From Anaerolineales bacterium UBA5195 (GTDB taxonomy: Bacteria > Chloroflexota > Anaerolineae > Anaerolineales > Villigracilaceae), in contig DHVZ01000023.1 in NCBI GenBank assembly GCA_002412925.1, positions 1 through 48,435 of the forward strand: a stretch of 48,435 nucleotides of DNA. Direction: 5' to 3'. Positions within the stretch are counted from its first letter, which is position 1. The number at the start of each line of letters is the position of its first letter. The notes beneath the pieces are model-generated. The model was given only the letters and a program-made list of their open reading frames with translations, had not been told where the DNA came from and searched no databases. Of the stretch, positions 35,601 through 44,715 are shown piece by piece. The translations under genes were made by a program, and so were the position numbers.

Positions 35601-36970
35601 TAAAGCGGGTAGAAGACCGTGCCAATGTTTTGAGTATTCTTGCGCCACGAATGCCAGAAGTGATGATGGAAGCGCTTGAAACAATACGGGCAATACAAGA
35701 TAAAGGTAAACGTGCTGATGTGTTAGTCAATTTGGCACAACATTGGCCAAAAGTGACAGAAGAAGCATTAGAAGCGGCATGCGCTATTAACGATGAATTG
35801 GACCGTGTCAAGTTATTGAGCAGCTTGGCACAACGATTACCAGAAGCGACAGGTGATGCAATTGAAGCAGCACTGGCGGTAAAGAACGAAAGGAAACGCG
35901 GAACCGCATTGAACTACTTGGCGAGATATCTCCCACAAGAAAACTTGAGGCAGGTTTTAGAATTAGCGAGAGCGGTTGTTAATGAAAATAATCGGGCTGA
36001 AACGTTAGTTGCCTTAGCACAGCGCTTACCTGAATTAACAGGAGAAGCAATTGAGGCGGTGCAAGCGATACAATTCGAATTGCAACGTGAAAATGTGCTG
36101 AGCGACCTCGTGAGACATCTCCGCAAAGAAGAATTAGTGCATGCGTTTGAAATGGCGCGAGCTTTTAAGTATGGAATATCAGGCAATTTATTGGAAACCC
36201 TGGCTCAGCATTTGCCAGAAGAATGCTTGGGGCAGGTGCTAGAAATGGCGCTAACGATAAAGAGAGAAGAAGATCGTGTTAGGGCATTGAACGCTTTGGC
36301 TCAGCGTTTGCCAAAAGAATGCCTAGGGCAGGTGCTGGAAATAGCGCGAACGATAGAAAACGAAGGTAATCGAACAAAATTATTGGTTATTCTGGCTCAA
36401 CGTATGCCGAAAGTTGTGATAGAAGCGCTGGACGCTGCGCGAGCGATGCAAAATCAAATAAATCGTGCCAACGCGTTAGTCGCTTTAGCACAGATCTTAC
36501 CAGAATTGACAGGTGAAGCAACTGATGCAGCGCGAGCGATAAATAATAAAAAAAAGCGCGCCCAAGCGTTAAGTAATTTGGCAAAGTATCTACCAGAAAT
36601 TACAAGAGAAGCTCTTGAAGCAACACGAGCGATTGACAATAAGGGAGGATCACGTGCAATTATTTTAAAAGACTTGGCCCAGAGAATACCGGAAGTGGCA
36701 GTCGAAGCGCTGGATGCAGGGCTAGAAATTGAGTCTGGGGCGATACGATACTGGTTATTGAGCATACTTGCGCATCAAATTCGGAATATTCGTGTTGAAG
36801 AATGCTATTCAAGTTTGGAGACAGCTATATCTACACTGTCTCATCGTACACGTTCTAATTTTTTCTCCGATATTTCCGCCTTATTACCCCTTCTTATCAT
36901 GTGTGGTTCCGAAGAAATAGATCGCGAAATCCTGCAGGCGGTGCAAGATGTTTCCAAATGGTGGAATTAG
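32645..36970 (+). CDS. Trypsin-like protease / NACHT-like NTPase / helical-repeat protein
   Basis: This 1441-residue protein has a trypsin-like domain in residues 1-190 with His36 (TCAHV), Asp76 (KFDVAILQI) and Ser148 (HGHSGAP). A linker then leads to a P-loop NTPase with Walker A APAGRGKS at 263-270 and a NACHT-like Walker B LLVVLDGLDEA at 350-360. A helical region follows, then about 20 alpha-helical repeats of 31-33 residues (about 760-1430) with the pattern EALEAARAI.NE..RA..LS.LAQRLPE. Such repeats should form a curved solenoid that senses a ligand. There is no signal peptide or membrane segment. The first part to about 34130 is GC-rich and the repeats are AT-rich. Protease and NTPase closely match the protein at 44716. 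The CHAT gene starts 25 bases later, in the same operon. Confidence 0.92.
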   Translation: MPHPIEPSTLRILNPNGKTVGTGFLVARNLAVTCAHVITDAESIEGDTIQVQFTGRNEKINARVLPEFWSGASKFDVAILQIDEVPSGVFPLRMGRASESQLKNDLYSFGYAIAADEQGIGGLGTFITLKQEGNLIQFRMHEANHGHSGAPIYDDKRGVVVGMIAKGHSGTGRNAETTFATPTETIWQVCPQLKPPTPVLPRRNPIVEGINLLPYDYDQRIQNFLTEYLGSDQHPVPFGGRDEALHMLEAWLAETTPYLLLAAPAGRGKSALLVRWLDSLKAREDLALAFVPVSIRFGTNMERVFYAALAARLAHLHGNDIPASPETSTAVYRGLVSDYLSKPLANGRTLLVVLDGLDEAADWQAGADFMPSELPTGVRVVVSARFLAGDADSIPWLCRLNWERNGLASAPSLFPLDRAGVADVLLKMGCPLDELSRKVDIVAELFRLSAGDPLLVGLYVGDLWSKGAKVSLLKLEDLAGIQPGYKGYFDRWWNDQKKLWGKDKPWLERHVRAVRNLLAGAIGALFLADFHTLDPKLESDYIADALDVLQRFIIGDNQTQGYTFSHPKLGQYFWDALTPTEQVQVEVHFLDWGEQTLQEFIEGKRDPRKKAEVPVYVMRNYTAHLARAQQPIEKWLPLIHNQQWAQAWFTVEGDYGGYLQDVRRVWERCKLFDRRSVDRISKAPYLGVHIRCALVEASLHSLMENIPSKLVVLLVKNNLWTLPQTWVFIRQMPDSYQQARTIIALLPHLTNRQVKEAYDAARAIQYAGARAEVLGALVQRLPEVTREALETLLAREIENDRERAWALSLLASHAPEEYLMSILEMTRALKLEEARVQVLSILAQRMPEVMGEAFEVMRAIKNEDERARCLCDLANGMSNGQLVEMLKEVRKITAEMPRSWVLTALARDIPKENLEQVFEMARAMKNENRVYVLANLVRRLPEVTREAIEAVQAIQNVMTHANALSDLAQNMPEENLAPILESARKIKRVEDRANVLSILAPRMPEVMMEALETIRAIQDKGKRADVLVNLAQHWPKVTEEALEAACAINDELDRVKLLSSLAQRLPEATGDAIEAALAVKNERKRGTALNYLARYLPQENLRQVLELARAVVNENNRAETLVALAQRLPELTGEAIEAVQAIQFELQRENVLSDLVRHLRKEELVHAFEMARAFKYGISGNLLETLAQHLPEECLGQVLEMALTIKREEDRVRALNALAQRLPKECLGQVLEIARTIENEGNRTKLLVILAQRMPKVVIEALDAARAMQNQINRANALVALAQILPELTGEATDAARAINNKKKRAQALSNLAKYLPEITREALEATRAIDNKGGSRAIILKDLAQRIPEVAVEALDAGLEIESGAIRYWLLSILAHQIRNIRVEECYSSLETAISTLSHRTRSNFFSDISALLPLLIMCGSEEIDREILQAVQDVSKWWN

Positions 36971-36995
36971 TAAATACGAGTAATAAGGACTCCCC

Positions 36996-39900
36996 ATGCC
37001 CACCCTCGAACTGACCCTCCAGCGCAAGACCGACAGCGGCTACCCGGTCGTCGCCGCCCTGACCCGCCCAGGCGGATTCCTGCCCCTGCGCCGCGAAGGA
37101 ATGTTCAATCTCGACCCCGCGGAGTTCACGCGGGGCAGGCCCGACGCGCTCACCGAGTTGCAATACGACCCGCTCGCCTATGGCACGGCCCTCGGCCAGG
37201 CCCTGTTCGTGGACAACATCCGCGACACCTTCCGCGAAGGGCTGACTGGCAGTGAACCCCTGCGCGTGCTGCTCTCCATCGAAGCCCCCGACCTGCGCGC
37301 CCTCGATTGGCACCGTCTGGCCGCGCCCTGCGATGGCCGCTGGCGCTTCCTCGCCAGCCAGCAGAACACACCCTTCTCGCTTTCTATCCCCTCGCCCGCC
37401 TCGGCCCACTTCCCCGCCCTCGGACGCCGCGACCTGCGCGCTCTGGTGCTCGTCGCCGGGCCAGAGTCGCTCTCCGGCGACTACAAACTCGACTCTTTCG
37501 ATGTCGCTGCCACGACTGCCAGTGTCCAAGCCGCTCTCGGCGACATCCCCTGTGATGTTCTCGATAACCCGACCCTAAACGCTCTGTGTGACAAACTAAC
37601 CGCCACGCCCTACACCCTCCTGCACCTGGTTTGCCACGGCGCGGTCAACCAGAACGGCGAAACCATTCTCTATTTTCCAAAAGATTCAAAAGGCGGCCCC
37701 ACCCCCGCCACTGACCTGCTCGACCGTCTGGGTAGCCTGGCGCGCCTGCCGCACTTCGCCTTCATCTCTGCCTGCGAGAATGCCCTGCCCCAGAACGGCC
37801 TCGGCTCGCTCGCCGGGCGTCTCGTCCGCGAACTTGGCCTGCCCGCCGTGCTCGCCATGACCGACCGCGTCAGCATTGCTACCGCTGGGGCCATCGCCGC
37901 GCCCTTTTACGCCCATCTCTACCAGCAGGGCCAGCCCGACCTGGCCCTGGCCCAGTCCCTCGCCGGGCTGCAAGACGCGCACGACCTGACCGTCCCCGCC
38001 ATTTTCAGCCGTCTCGGCGACCGCCCGCTCTTTGATGACAACTCCGAGCGCGCTTTGACGGACAAAGAACTGGAATTTGGTCTCGCCAAACTGGCGCAAT
38101 CCCTGCCCGAGCGCGCTCCTGTCATGGACAGTTTGCGCGACACGCTCACCCGCCGCCTGCGTTCCACGCTGGGAGCGGATTCCAAATCCCTGTCCGAATC
38201 CAGCCGGGCAGAACGCAAAGAGACCCTCGACCAACTCAACAGCCTGAGCCTGGAAGTGCTCGACCTGTCTTTTCCTGCGTTGTGCAAAGATGAACCCATA
38301 CCTTCCTACGACTCGCGCTCGCCCTTCCGTGGCCTGGAATCCTTCCGCCCGGAGGACGCCGACCATTTCTTTGGCCGCGAGGCGCTGAGCAGGAAACTCG
38401 TCCAGAAACTGAACGAGCACAACTTCCTGGCCGTCCTGGGAGCCTCCGGTTCAGGCAAATCCTCGCTGGTGATGGCCGGGCTGATACCGGCGCTCAACGT
38501 TCCCTATGCCGTTTTCCGCCCCGGCGCGGAACCGTTAGCGGAACTGGATAAAGCCCTTCAAGCAGGCCCCCAACTCTTAGTCGTCGACCAGTTCGAGGAA
38601 CTATTCACCCTATCCGCGCGGGAGCAGCGTTCGGAATTCATCTCCCGCCTGTTGGAACAATCAAAAAAGATACGGGTGGTCATCACCCTGCGGGCCGACT
38701 TCCTCGGCGAGGTGGCCCCCTTCAAGTCGCTCAAAGAGGAAGTCCAGAACCACCAAGAAATCATCCCCCCGATGGACGAGGCCGAACTGCGCCGGGCGAT
38801 GGAGGGCCAGGCCGGTTGCGCCGGGCTGCATTTTGAGTCCGACCTGAGCCAGCAGATGCTCGACGATGTTTTGGGCGAGCCGGGCGCGATGCCGCTGCTC
38901 CAGCACGCCCTGTGGACGCTGTGGACGCGCCGTCACGGGCGCTGGCTGCGGGCCGAGGAGTACCGCGCCTTTGGCGGCGTCAAACAGGCGATTGCCTCTA
39001 CCGCCGAGGCGGTTTACGCGCGCTGTTCGGATTTTGAGAAAGAGCGCCTGCGCGATATTTTCCTGCGCCTGACCCGCCTGGATGAGAGCGCCGATGGGCG
39101 AGACACCCGCCGCCGTGTCCTGCTCCGCGACTTGATCCCCGCTGATAGCGACCCCGCCGCGACAACCTTGCTCATCAAACAACTAGCCGATGCCCGGCTG
39201 GTAGTTGTCACCGGCGACGAAGTGGAAGTGGCCCACGAAGCCCTCATCCGCCACTGGGAGCGCCTGCGCGCCTGGCTCAACGACGACCGCGACAACCTGC
39301 GCCTGCGCGAAGGTGTCAGCGATGCAGCTAAGGCATGGAGCGCCGCGCCCACAAACGCCGATTTGCTTATCCATCGCGGTGGTCGGTTGGATGATGTGCT
39401 TACTTTGAGTAAGAATTCTTACTTTAAATTTACATCTAGTGAACTGGCTTATTTGGCCACGTGTGTAGAATTCAGAGCTAGAGAGCGGGCGGAAAGGAAA
39501 AAGCGCCAGCTCCACGACATCGAATCATTGCAAAAGATTGCAAATGAGCAACTTCAACGTGCTAATATAGAATCTCGTGCGTCCCGCCGCGCACGTAAAT
39601 TTATTATGGGGCTAACAGTTTTGATCGTTCTGATCATAGGAGCTTTGGTGGCTTCATTGCAGTTATTCCAAATAGCTGATGCACGGCGTGTGACAGTGCT
39701 GGGGCGAAATGCTCTGGCAGAAAAAGATCCATTTAATGCAATCATCCTTGCCCTGCAAGCTCAAAAACTGGCAGATGTAATTGAAGCGCGTGACTTGCTC
39801 GACGACGCGACTAATGCAATAGATGTTTTGGGAAAAATATTGCGCGGACACAAGGATTTCGTTTCGAGCGTGGCGTGGTCGGCAGATGGGCGTTTGGCAT

Positions 39901-42407
39901 CAGGTTCTTATGATGGTACAGTAATTATTTGGAATTTGACCAGTAGCCAGCCTTCCCAGATAATGCATGGGCATAAGGGTGGTGTGACAAGTGTGGCATG
40001 GTCACCAAATGGACAATTGGCTTCCGGCTCAGCAGACAAGACGGTTATCATCTGGGATTTGGTCAAAGGTCAACCCGCCCAAATTCTGCACGAGCATACA
40101 GAGCCTGTAACAAGTGTTGCATGGTCACCCGATGGCCGGCTGGCTTCCAGTTCAGCAGATAAAACGATTATCATCTGGAATTTGACCAGCGGCCAACCTG
40201 CCCAAATAATGCGTGGGCACACGGGTGGTGTGACAAGTGTGGCTTGGTCAAAAGATGGTCGCCTGGCTTCTGGTTCAGCAGACAAGACGGTTATCATCTG
40301 GAATCTAGCCAACAGCCAACCAACCCAGATTTTACGTGGGCATACAAATGATGTGGCAAGCGTAGCTTGGTCGCCTGACGGAGGCTTGGCATCCGCATCT
40401 TTTCGTTCTGAGACTATTATCTGGGATACAACCAGTGGTCAGCCCCTCAAAACTATCAGCGAACAAGGCTTCGAGGTGATTTCCGTAGCCTGGTCACTGG
40501 ATGGGCAGCTTGCATTAGGTGGGTGGGATGAGCAACACCCCTTGGGTATTAGCAAGGTCATCATCTGGGATGTAGACAGAGGCCAACCATCCCAGACTTT
40601 ACGCGGGAAAATGCGGATATCAGGATCTCTTGCTTGGTCGACAGATGGGCGATTGGCAGCAGGGACTTATGATTTCAGCCGGTCATCGGGTGACAACTTA
40701 TTTTCCTCTTCAAAAAGCGAGGATAATTTTACAATCACTATATGGGATTTTGTCGGTGGTGTTCCTATTCGTATTCTGAACGGACATTTCACGAGTGTAA
40801 TAAGTGTCGCTTGGTCCCCAAGCGGACAACTAGCATCTGGTGCAATGGGAAATGCAGATAACTCATCTCCTCTGGAGTCAGCAATTATCTGGAATTTGAA
40901 CACTCGCGTACCTGCACCAACAAAGCTTGGACAAACAGAAGGAGTTTATAGTGTTGCCTGGTCTCCTGATGGACGGCTTGCACTTGGAACTTCAAATGGT
41001 AAGATTGTCATTTGGGATATAGTCAGCGGCACCCCTACTAAGACTTTGAGTGTTTACGATCATGATGAACGTATGGCTGGCATAACTAGCATAGCCTGGT
41101 CGAGGGACGGGCGATTAGCCTCAGGGTCTTATGATGGCACAGTTATCGTATGGGACTTAGATAGTGGTAAACCAGTTCAGATACTGAGAGGGCATTGGGG
41201 TTTTGTTAATAGTGTAGCTTGGTCACCTACAGGACAACTGGCATCTGGAAATGGAGGGAGTTATTTACAACCCCGTTTATCAGATGAAGATTACAATGTC
41301 ATCGTTTGGGATCTCCTTACCGGAAAGCCCGCAAAGATCTTGCGCGGGCATAAAGATTCCATTAGATGTGTGTCATGGTCAGCAAAAGGACGATTGGCAT
41401 CCGCATCTACGGATGGCAAAATCATTATTTGGGATTTATCGAGTAGTCGAGCATCACAGATTTTGAACGGGAATGAAGGAGGGGCAAACAGCGTTGCCTG
41501 GTCAACAGACGGTCGACTGGCATCTGGGTATAGTAATGGAAAAATCATTATATGGGATTTAACTAACAGTCGACCTATTCGAATTATTAACAAGTATTCA
41601 TCTGCCGTAACTAGCCTGGCTTGGTCATCAGACGGGCGGCTGGCATCCGGGTCTTTGGATGGTAAAGTAAAAGTATTTGCATCCAAATTAACCAATCAAC
41701 CCTGCGACTTAGCCTTGCGAAATCTATTGGTTGATGAGTGGGTTAGTGTCTTTGGCGTAATACGTACTTACCAGCCAACTTGTCCAAATTTGTGGGTAGA
41801 AGATATCCAATTTCCGAGTTTAATTGATTGGAAATTGGCTATACTTACCCCAGAAATGCTCATTTATAATAACCAATTGGGACATATTAGCACAATAGAT
41901 GAACAGGGATATTTCTTACCAACCCGCTTCATATGGTTGACTTGGCCAGGTCGTTTACTCGCACTAGGAGGAGTTTTATTAGTACTTGGTTTGTTATGGC
42001 TGGTACTATGGTTACCTTTCACAGATTCTAATCTGATAAAAGTAATTGTACTTGGATGCGGAATTGGGTTAGCTTGGATAGGCTATGAAGTATCAGCACA
42101 TACAGGCGTAATAGTTTATTGGATGATAGCATCTGGGTTAGTAGTGCTTTCTCTTGGTTTGACTGGTACGTTCTTTCGGTTGTTGTTCAAACGCGCAGGG
42201 TTGGTGAAAATTGCATTAGCATTTGGATTTGCGCTTAGCCCTGTGCTTGTTTTAGTAGGTTTATTTGTGTTTCAAAATGAAACTGCGAATTATATCTTTA
42301 CAGCTGGACTAGTAGCGTTTTGGGTTTCGCTCACTGGGCTTGCTTTACACTTATTGCTCCTGGGTATTCAATGGGCATTACGGCGAGTGAGAACCAACTC
42401 GCGCTAA
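36996..42407 (+). CDS. CHAT caspase-like protease / nSTAND NTPase / WD40 / membrane protein
   Basis: This 1803-residue protein begins with a CHAT domain, a caspase-fold protease, with the catalytic pair His214 (HLVCHG) and Cys260 (FISACEN). A STAND NTPase follows: FRGLESF..EDADHFFGRE, Walker A GASGSGKS at 482-489, LLVVDQFEEL, and EVAHEALIRHWERL at its end. One membrane segment lies near 868-890. Fourteen WD40 repeats (about 949-1565, built on SVAWSPDGRLASGS...IIWDL) make two propellers. The tail has LRNLLVDEW and TCPNL, as in the WD40 protein at 22296. About four more hydrophobic segments cover 1645-1803, an unusual ending. AAGGA lies six bases before the ATG. The DNA switches from GC-rich to AT-rich near 39390. 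It is probably a ligand-gated protease switch at the membrane. Confidence 0.94.
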   Translation: MPTLELTLQRKTDSGYPVVAALTRPGGFLPLRREGMFNLDPAEFTRGRPDALTELQYDPLAYGTALGQALFVDNIRDTFREGLTGSEPLRVLLSIEAPDLRALDWHRLAAPCDGRWRFLASQQNTPFSLSIPSPASAHFPALGRRDLRALVLVAGPESLSGDYKLDSFDVAATTASVQAALGDIPCDVLDNPTLNALCDKLTATPYTLLHLVCHGAVNQNGETILYFPKDSKGGPTPATDLLDRLGSLARLPHFAFISACENALPQNGLGSLAGRLVRELGLPAVLAMTDRVSIATAGAIAAPFYAHLYQQGQPDLALAQSLAGLQDAHDLTVPAIFSRLGDRPLFDDNSERALTDKELEFGLAKLAQSLPERAPVMDSLRDTLTRRLRSTLGADSKSLSESSRAERKETLDQLNSLSLEVLDLSFPALCKDEPIPSYDSRSPFRGLESFRPEDADHFFGREALSRKLVQKLNEHNFLAVLGASGSGKSSLVMAGLIPALNVPYAVFRPGAEPLAELDKALQAGPQLLVVDQFEELFTLSAREQRSEFISRLLEQSKKIRVVITLRADFLGEVAPFKSLKEEVQNHQEIIPPMDEAELRRAMEGQAGCAGLHFESDLSQQMLDDVLGEPGAMPLLQHALWTLWTRRHGRWLRAEEYRAFGGVKQAIASTAEAVYARCSDFEKERLRDIFLRLTRLDESADGRDTRRRVLLRDLIPADSDPAATTLLIKQLADARLVVVTGDEVEVAHEALIRHWERLRAWLNDDRDNLRLREGVSDAAKAWSAAPTNADLLIHRGGRLDDVLTLSKNSYFKFTSSELAYLATCVEFRARERAERKKRQLHDIESLQKIANEQLQRANIESRASRRARKFIMGLTVLIVLIIGALVASLQLFQIADARRVTVLGRNALAEKDPFNAIILALQAQKLADVIEARDLLDDATNAIDVLGKILRGHKDFVSSVAWSADGRLASGSYDGTVIIWNLTSSQPSQIMHGHKGGVTSVAWSPNGQLASGSADKTVIIWDLVKGQPAQILHEHTEPVTSVAWSPDGRLASSSADKTIIIWNLTSGQPAQIMRGHTGGVTSVAWSKDGRLASGSADKTVIIWNLANSQPTQILRGHTNDVASVAWSPDGGLASASFRSETIIWDTTSGQPLKTISEQGFEVISVAWSLDGQLALGGWDEQHPLGISKVIIWDVDRGQPSQTLRGKMRISGSLAWSTDGRLAAGTYDFSRSSGDNLFSSSKSEDNFTITIWDFVGGVPIRILNGHFTSVISVAWSPSGQLASGAMGNADNSSPLESAIIWNLNTRVPAPTKLGQTEGVYSVAWSPDGRLALGTSNGKIVIWDIVSGTPTKTLSVYDHDERMAGITSIAWSRDGRLASGSYDGTVIVWDLDSGKPVQILRGHWGFVNSVAWSPTGQLASGNGGSYLQPRLSDEDYNVIVWDLLTGKPAKILRGHKDSIRCVSWSAKGRLASASTDGKIIIWDLSSSRASQILNGNEGGANSVAWSTDGRLASGYSNGKIIIWDLTNSRPIRIINKYSSAVTSLAWSSDGRLASGSLDGKVKVFASKLTNQPCDLALRNLLVDEWVSVFGVIRTYQPTCPNLWVEDIQFPSLIDWKLAILTPEMLIYNNQLGHISTIDEQGYFLPTRFIWLTWPGRLLALGGVLLVLGLLWLVLWLPFTDSNLIKVIVLGCGIGLAWIGYEVSAHTGVIVYWMIASGLVVLSLGLTGTFFRLLFKRAGLVKIALAFGFALSPVLVLVGLFVFQNETANYIFTAGLVAFWVSLTGLALHLLLLGIQWALRRVRTNSR

Positions 42408-42532
42408 GTGGCAGCAAAATATCTGCGATGCGTTGCCTACTTGGCGGTTGGCCCTGCCCCTAATTTACCAATTGAGCCTGAGCCAACGGCTACCCCACAC
42501 CATAATTCCTTTGCAAAGTAGGCACAACCACT
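42408..42532. repeat. Gap with nested inverted repeats
   Basis: This 125-base gap interrupts an otherwise tight operon. It contains TGCCTACTT (42434-42442) and AAGTAGGCA (42516-42524) as perfect inverted arms. Inside these lie a shorter pair, GTTGGC (42447-42452) and GCCAAC (42482-42487). No good ribosome binding site precedes the next ATG. It may be a structured leader or the remains of a small mobile repeat. Confidence 0.5.
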
Positions 42533-43963
42533 ATGCCCCAACCCATCTTTCTCAACGGCCTCAACGGCTCCACCGGCCAGGCGCTGGACGATTTCCAACT
42601 GACCACTGAACAACTCGCCAAAATCGCCCACCAGAAGCGGCTCTCGGCAGAGGAACTGCGCGAGGCCAAACTGCGCCGCGCCCAGGATCAGCGCAACAAA
42701 AATCATTTTGGCGTAGGAGAAGGCGTTGATATCGCTGACCTGGCCCAGGCTGGGTGGGGTGTCATCTTTCCAGCCAGCCTGCCGGAAAATCAGGTAGCCG
42801 CGCTCAAGGAAGCGCTCAGCCCCCTGCTAGACTTGCGCCGCGAACAGGCTGGCCGCTTGTACTTCGAATTCATCGGCCAGGAACGCGGCTACCGGGCAGG
42901 CGAATCCAAGAACGACTTTCTCAAGCGCTTCGGACGTGGGGCCGGGGCGGCCAACCCGGAAAGCGGGGTGCCCTTCTACCTGCTGATCGTCGGCTCGCCC
43001 GAAGAGATTCCTTTCAGCTTTCAATACCAGCTCGACCTGCAATACGGCGTTGGGCGCATCCACTTCGACCGGCTGGAATACTACGCCATGTATGCCCAAA
43101 GCGTTGTTCAAGCCGAAAAGGGAGAGATCACCCGCTCGAAAAACGTCGTCTTCTTTGGCCCCTCCCACGACCCGGCCACCGGCTTCAGTTCCACCAGCCT
43201 GGTCAGCCCACTGGCCGAGAAAATGACTGCCAAACACCCGGATTGGAATGTCCGCCTGGTCGAACCCGCCCAGGCGACCAAGTCGGCGCTCTCCGGGTTG
43301 CTAGGCGGCGCCGGGACCCCGGCACTGCTCTTTACCGCCAGTCACGGCCTGGGGTTCAGCCTGAACGACACCCGCCTGCTGCCGCAAACGGGTGCCCTGC
43401 TCTGCCAAGATTTCACCGGCTACACCGGCGGACGCATCTCCGAGCAGTACTACTTCTCTGCCGATGATATCCCATCCGATGCGGATGTCGCCGGGACGCT
43501 GGCCTTCTTTTTTGCCTGCTTCGGGGCCGGCAGTCCGCGCGCCGACAACTTTTACCGAGATATGTTCGGCCAAGAAAAGGTAATTGCACCCTATGCTTTC
43601 ATATCCCGATTGCCGCTCAAACTGCTCTCACATCCTAGGGGTGGCGCGCTGGGCGTCTATGCCCACGTTGACCGGGCCTGGGGCTATTCCTTCCTGTGGG
43701 GCGATGACGCGGCTGTGGCGGATGTCGAAACTTTTCGGAGCATGCTCTCCGCGCTGATGAGCGGCAAACCGGCTGGGGCTGCGACCGACTACTTCGGGAT
43801 GCGTTATGGCGAGATCTCTACTGCGCTGACCGAGGAACTCGACTCAACCACCAGCGAGCATCAGGATGAGTTCAAGATCGCCTGGTGGTGGACATCCAAT
43901 CATGATGCGCGCAACTACACTTTTATCGGCGATCCAGCTGTACGGCTGGCGGTGGCGAAGTAA
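42533..43963 (+). CDS. Clan-CD cysteine protease, C25/gingipain-like, cytoplasmic
   Basis: This 476-residue protein has features of the caspase-gingipain clan. His271 is in LLFTASHGLGFS, Cys329 is in LAFFFACFGAGSPRAD, and the C-terminal FIGDPAVRL phrase is typical of C25-like domains. Earlier strands (FYLLIVGSPEEIPFSFQ, VVFFGPSHDPATGF) fit the alpha/beta fold. Known gingipains are secreted, but no signal peptide or membrane segment is seen here. It is probably an intracellular protease, perhaps activated by or acting with the CHAT-STAND and trypsin-STAND neighbours; that is inference. The start ATG lacks a strong ribosome binding site. The next gene begins 22 bases after the stop. Confidence 0.8.
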   Translation: MPQPIFLNGLNGSTGQALDDFQLTTEQLAKIAHQKRLSAEELREAKLRRAQDQRNKNHFGVGEGVDIADLAQAGWGVIFPASLPENQVAALKEALSPLLDLRREQAGRLYFEFIGQERGYRAGESKNDFLKRFGRGAGAANPESGVPFYLLIVGSPEEIPFSFQYQLDLQYGVGRIHFDRLEYYAMYAQSVVQAEKGEITRSKNVVFFGPSHDPATGFSSTSLVSPLAEKMTAKHPDWNVRLVEPAQATKSALSGLLGGAGTPALLFTASHGLGFSLNDTRLLPQTGALLCQDFTGYTGGRISEQYYFSADDIPSDADVAGTLAFFFACFGAGSPRADNFYRDMFGQEKVIAPYAFISRLPLKLLSHPRGGALGVYAHVDRAWGYSFLWGDDAAVADVETFRSMLSALMSGKPAGAATDYFGMRYGEISTALTEELDSTTSEHQDEFKIAWWWTSNHDARNYTFIGDPAVRLAVAK

Positions 43964-43985
43964 GCTTTCGGGAAAAGGGAACACT

Positions 43986-44702
43986 ATGGAAAAATCCAAC
44001 GCATTCTTTGAAATCCCCAAATGTCCGGCCTGCGGCAAGGCCCATAAGTATAGCCTGGCCGTCATCCGCTCCTCTTACATGTTTGGCGTCTCCGAGACAG
44101 ATACGCCCACAGAGAAACGTATGCGCAGGTTGTTCACCTGTCCCAAAACCGGGACGGAGTTCGAGGGGCTGGTGGTGTTACAAGATGACCCCAAAAACAA
44201 GATCGTTTCGATTGCCGTCGAAGGCCTGCTCGACGAGGAGCCGAGTCCAATGAAAGCCGATACCACTGTGGAAGTGCAGCAGATCGGCGTGATTTCCCCA
44301 CACAGCAAAGCGCTCTACGAGGCGGGCAAAGCCATCCTGCTCGATTCGATCACCACCGGGCGCGAGTTCTGTAAATCGATGATCGGCACCAGCACCGGCG
44401 CGATCCCGCTTTACCTGGGCCTCCTGACCTTCCTCCTGCCCGAGAAATTTGTCCTGGGCTCCGCGGGCGGCGTGACGATTGCCACCCCGGCGATCGGTTT
44501 CCTGCTGGCTGCTATCCTGTTCACTCTGGGCTATCTGCCCATCTCCGGCAGGTTCTCGTTGGATCTGATCGAAGAGATCGAGCAAGCGCTTGAAAAGAAC
44601 CTTGCCTATCGCAAACGCTTCATCTGGAGCGGGCTGACAGTCTTCGTCCTCAGCACCCTGCTGGCCATCTGGGCCATCCTCCTCAATCTCGGCGTCAAGT
44701 AA
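43986..44702 (+). CDS. Zinc-ribbon-like membrane protein, function unknown
   Basis: I do not recognise this 238-residue protein. The N-terminus has a CPACGKAH motif (Cys13, Cys16) and FTCPKTG (Cys52), which could bind zinc in a degenerate ribbon. The C-terminal half has hydrophobic segments near 137-152, 164-184 and 212-234, so it is a membrane protein with a cytoplasmic metal-binding head. I chose the ATG at 43986 because AAAGGGA lies five bases before it; a longer in-frame start at 43866 would overlap the preceding protease gene by about 100 bases. It sits 22 bases after the C25-like gene and 13 bases before the next trypsin-NACHT gene. It could be a membrane target, anchor or effector of the protease system. 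Confidence 0.8.
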   Translation: MEKSNAFFEIPKCPACGKAHKYSLAVIRSSYMFGVSETDTPTEKRMRRLFTCPKTGTEFEGLVVLQDDPKNKIVSIAVEGLLDEEPSPMKADTTVEVQQIGVISPHSKALYEAGKAILLDSITTGREFCKSMIGTSTGAIPLYLGLLTFLLPEKFVLGSAGGVTIATPAIGFLLAAILFTLGYLPISGRFSLDLIEEIEQALEKNLAYRKRFIWSGLTVFVLSTLLAIWAILLNLGVK

Positions 44703-44715
44703 AACGGGAGTGGTC

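Noticed and set aside
37686..39182. Long minus-strand open frames opposite the CHAT-STAND gene
   Set aside because: The plus strand encodes recognisable CHAT and STAND motifs throughout; the opposite frames have no known motif and no start signals.
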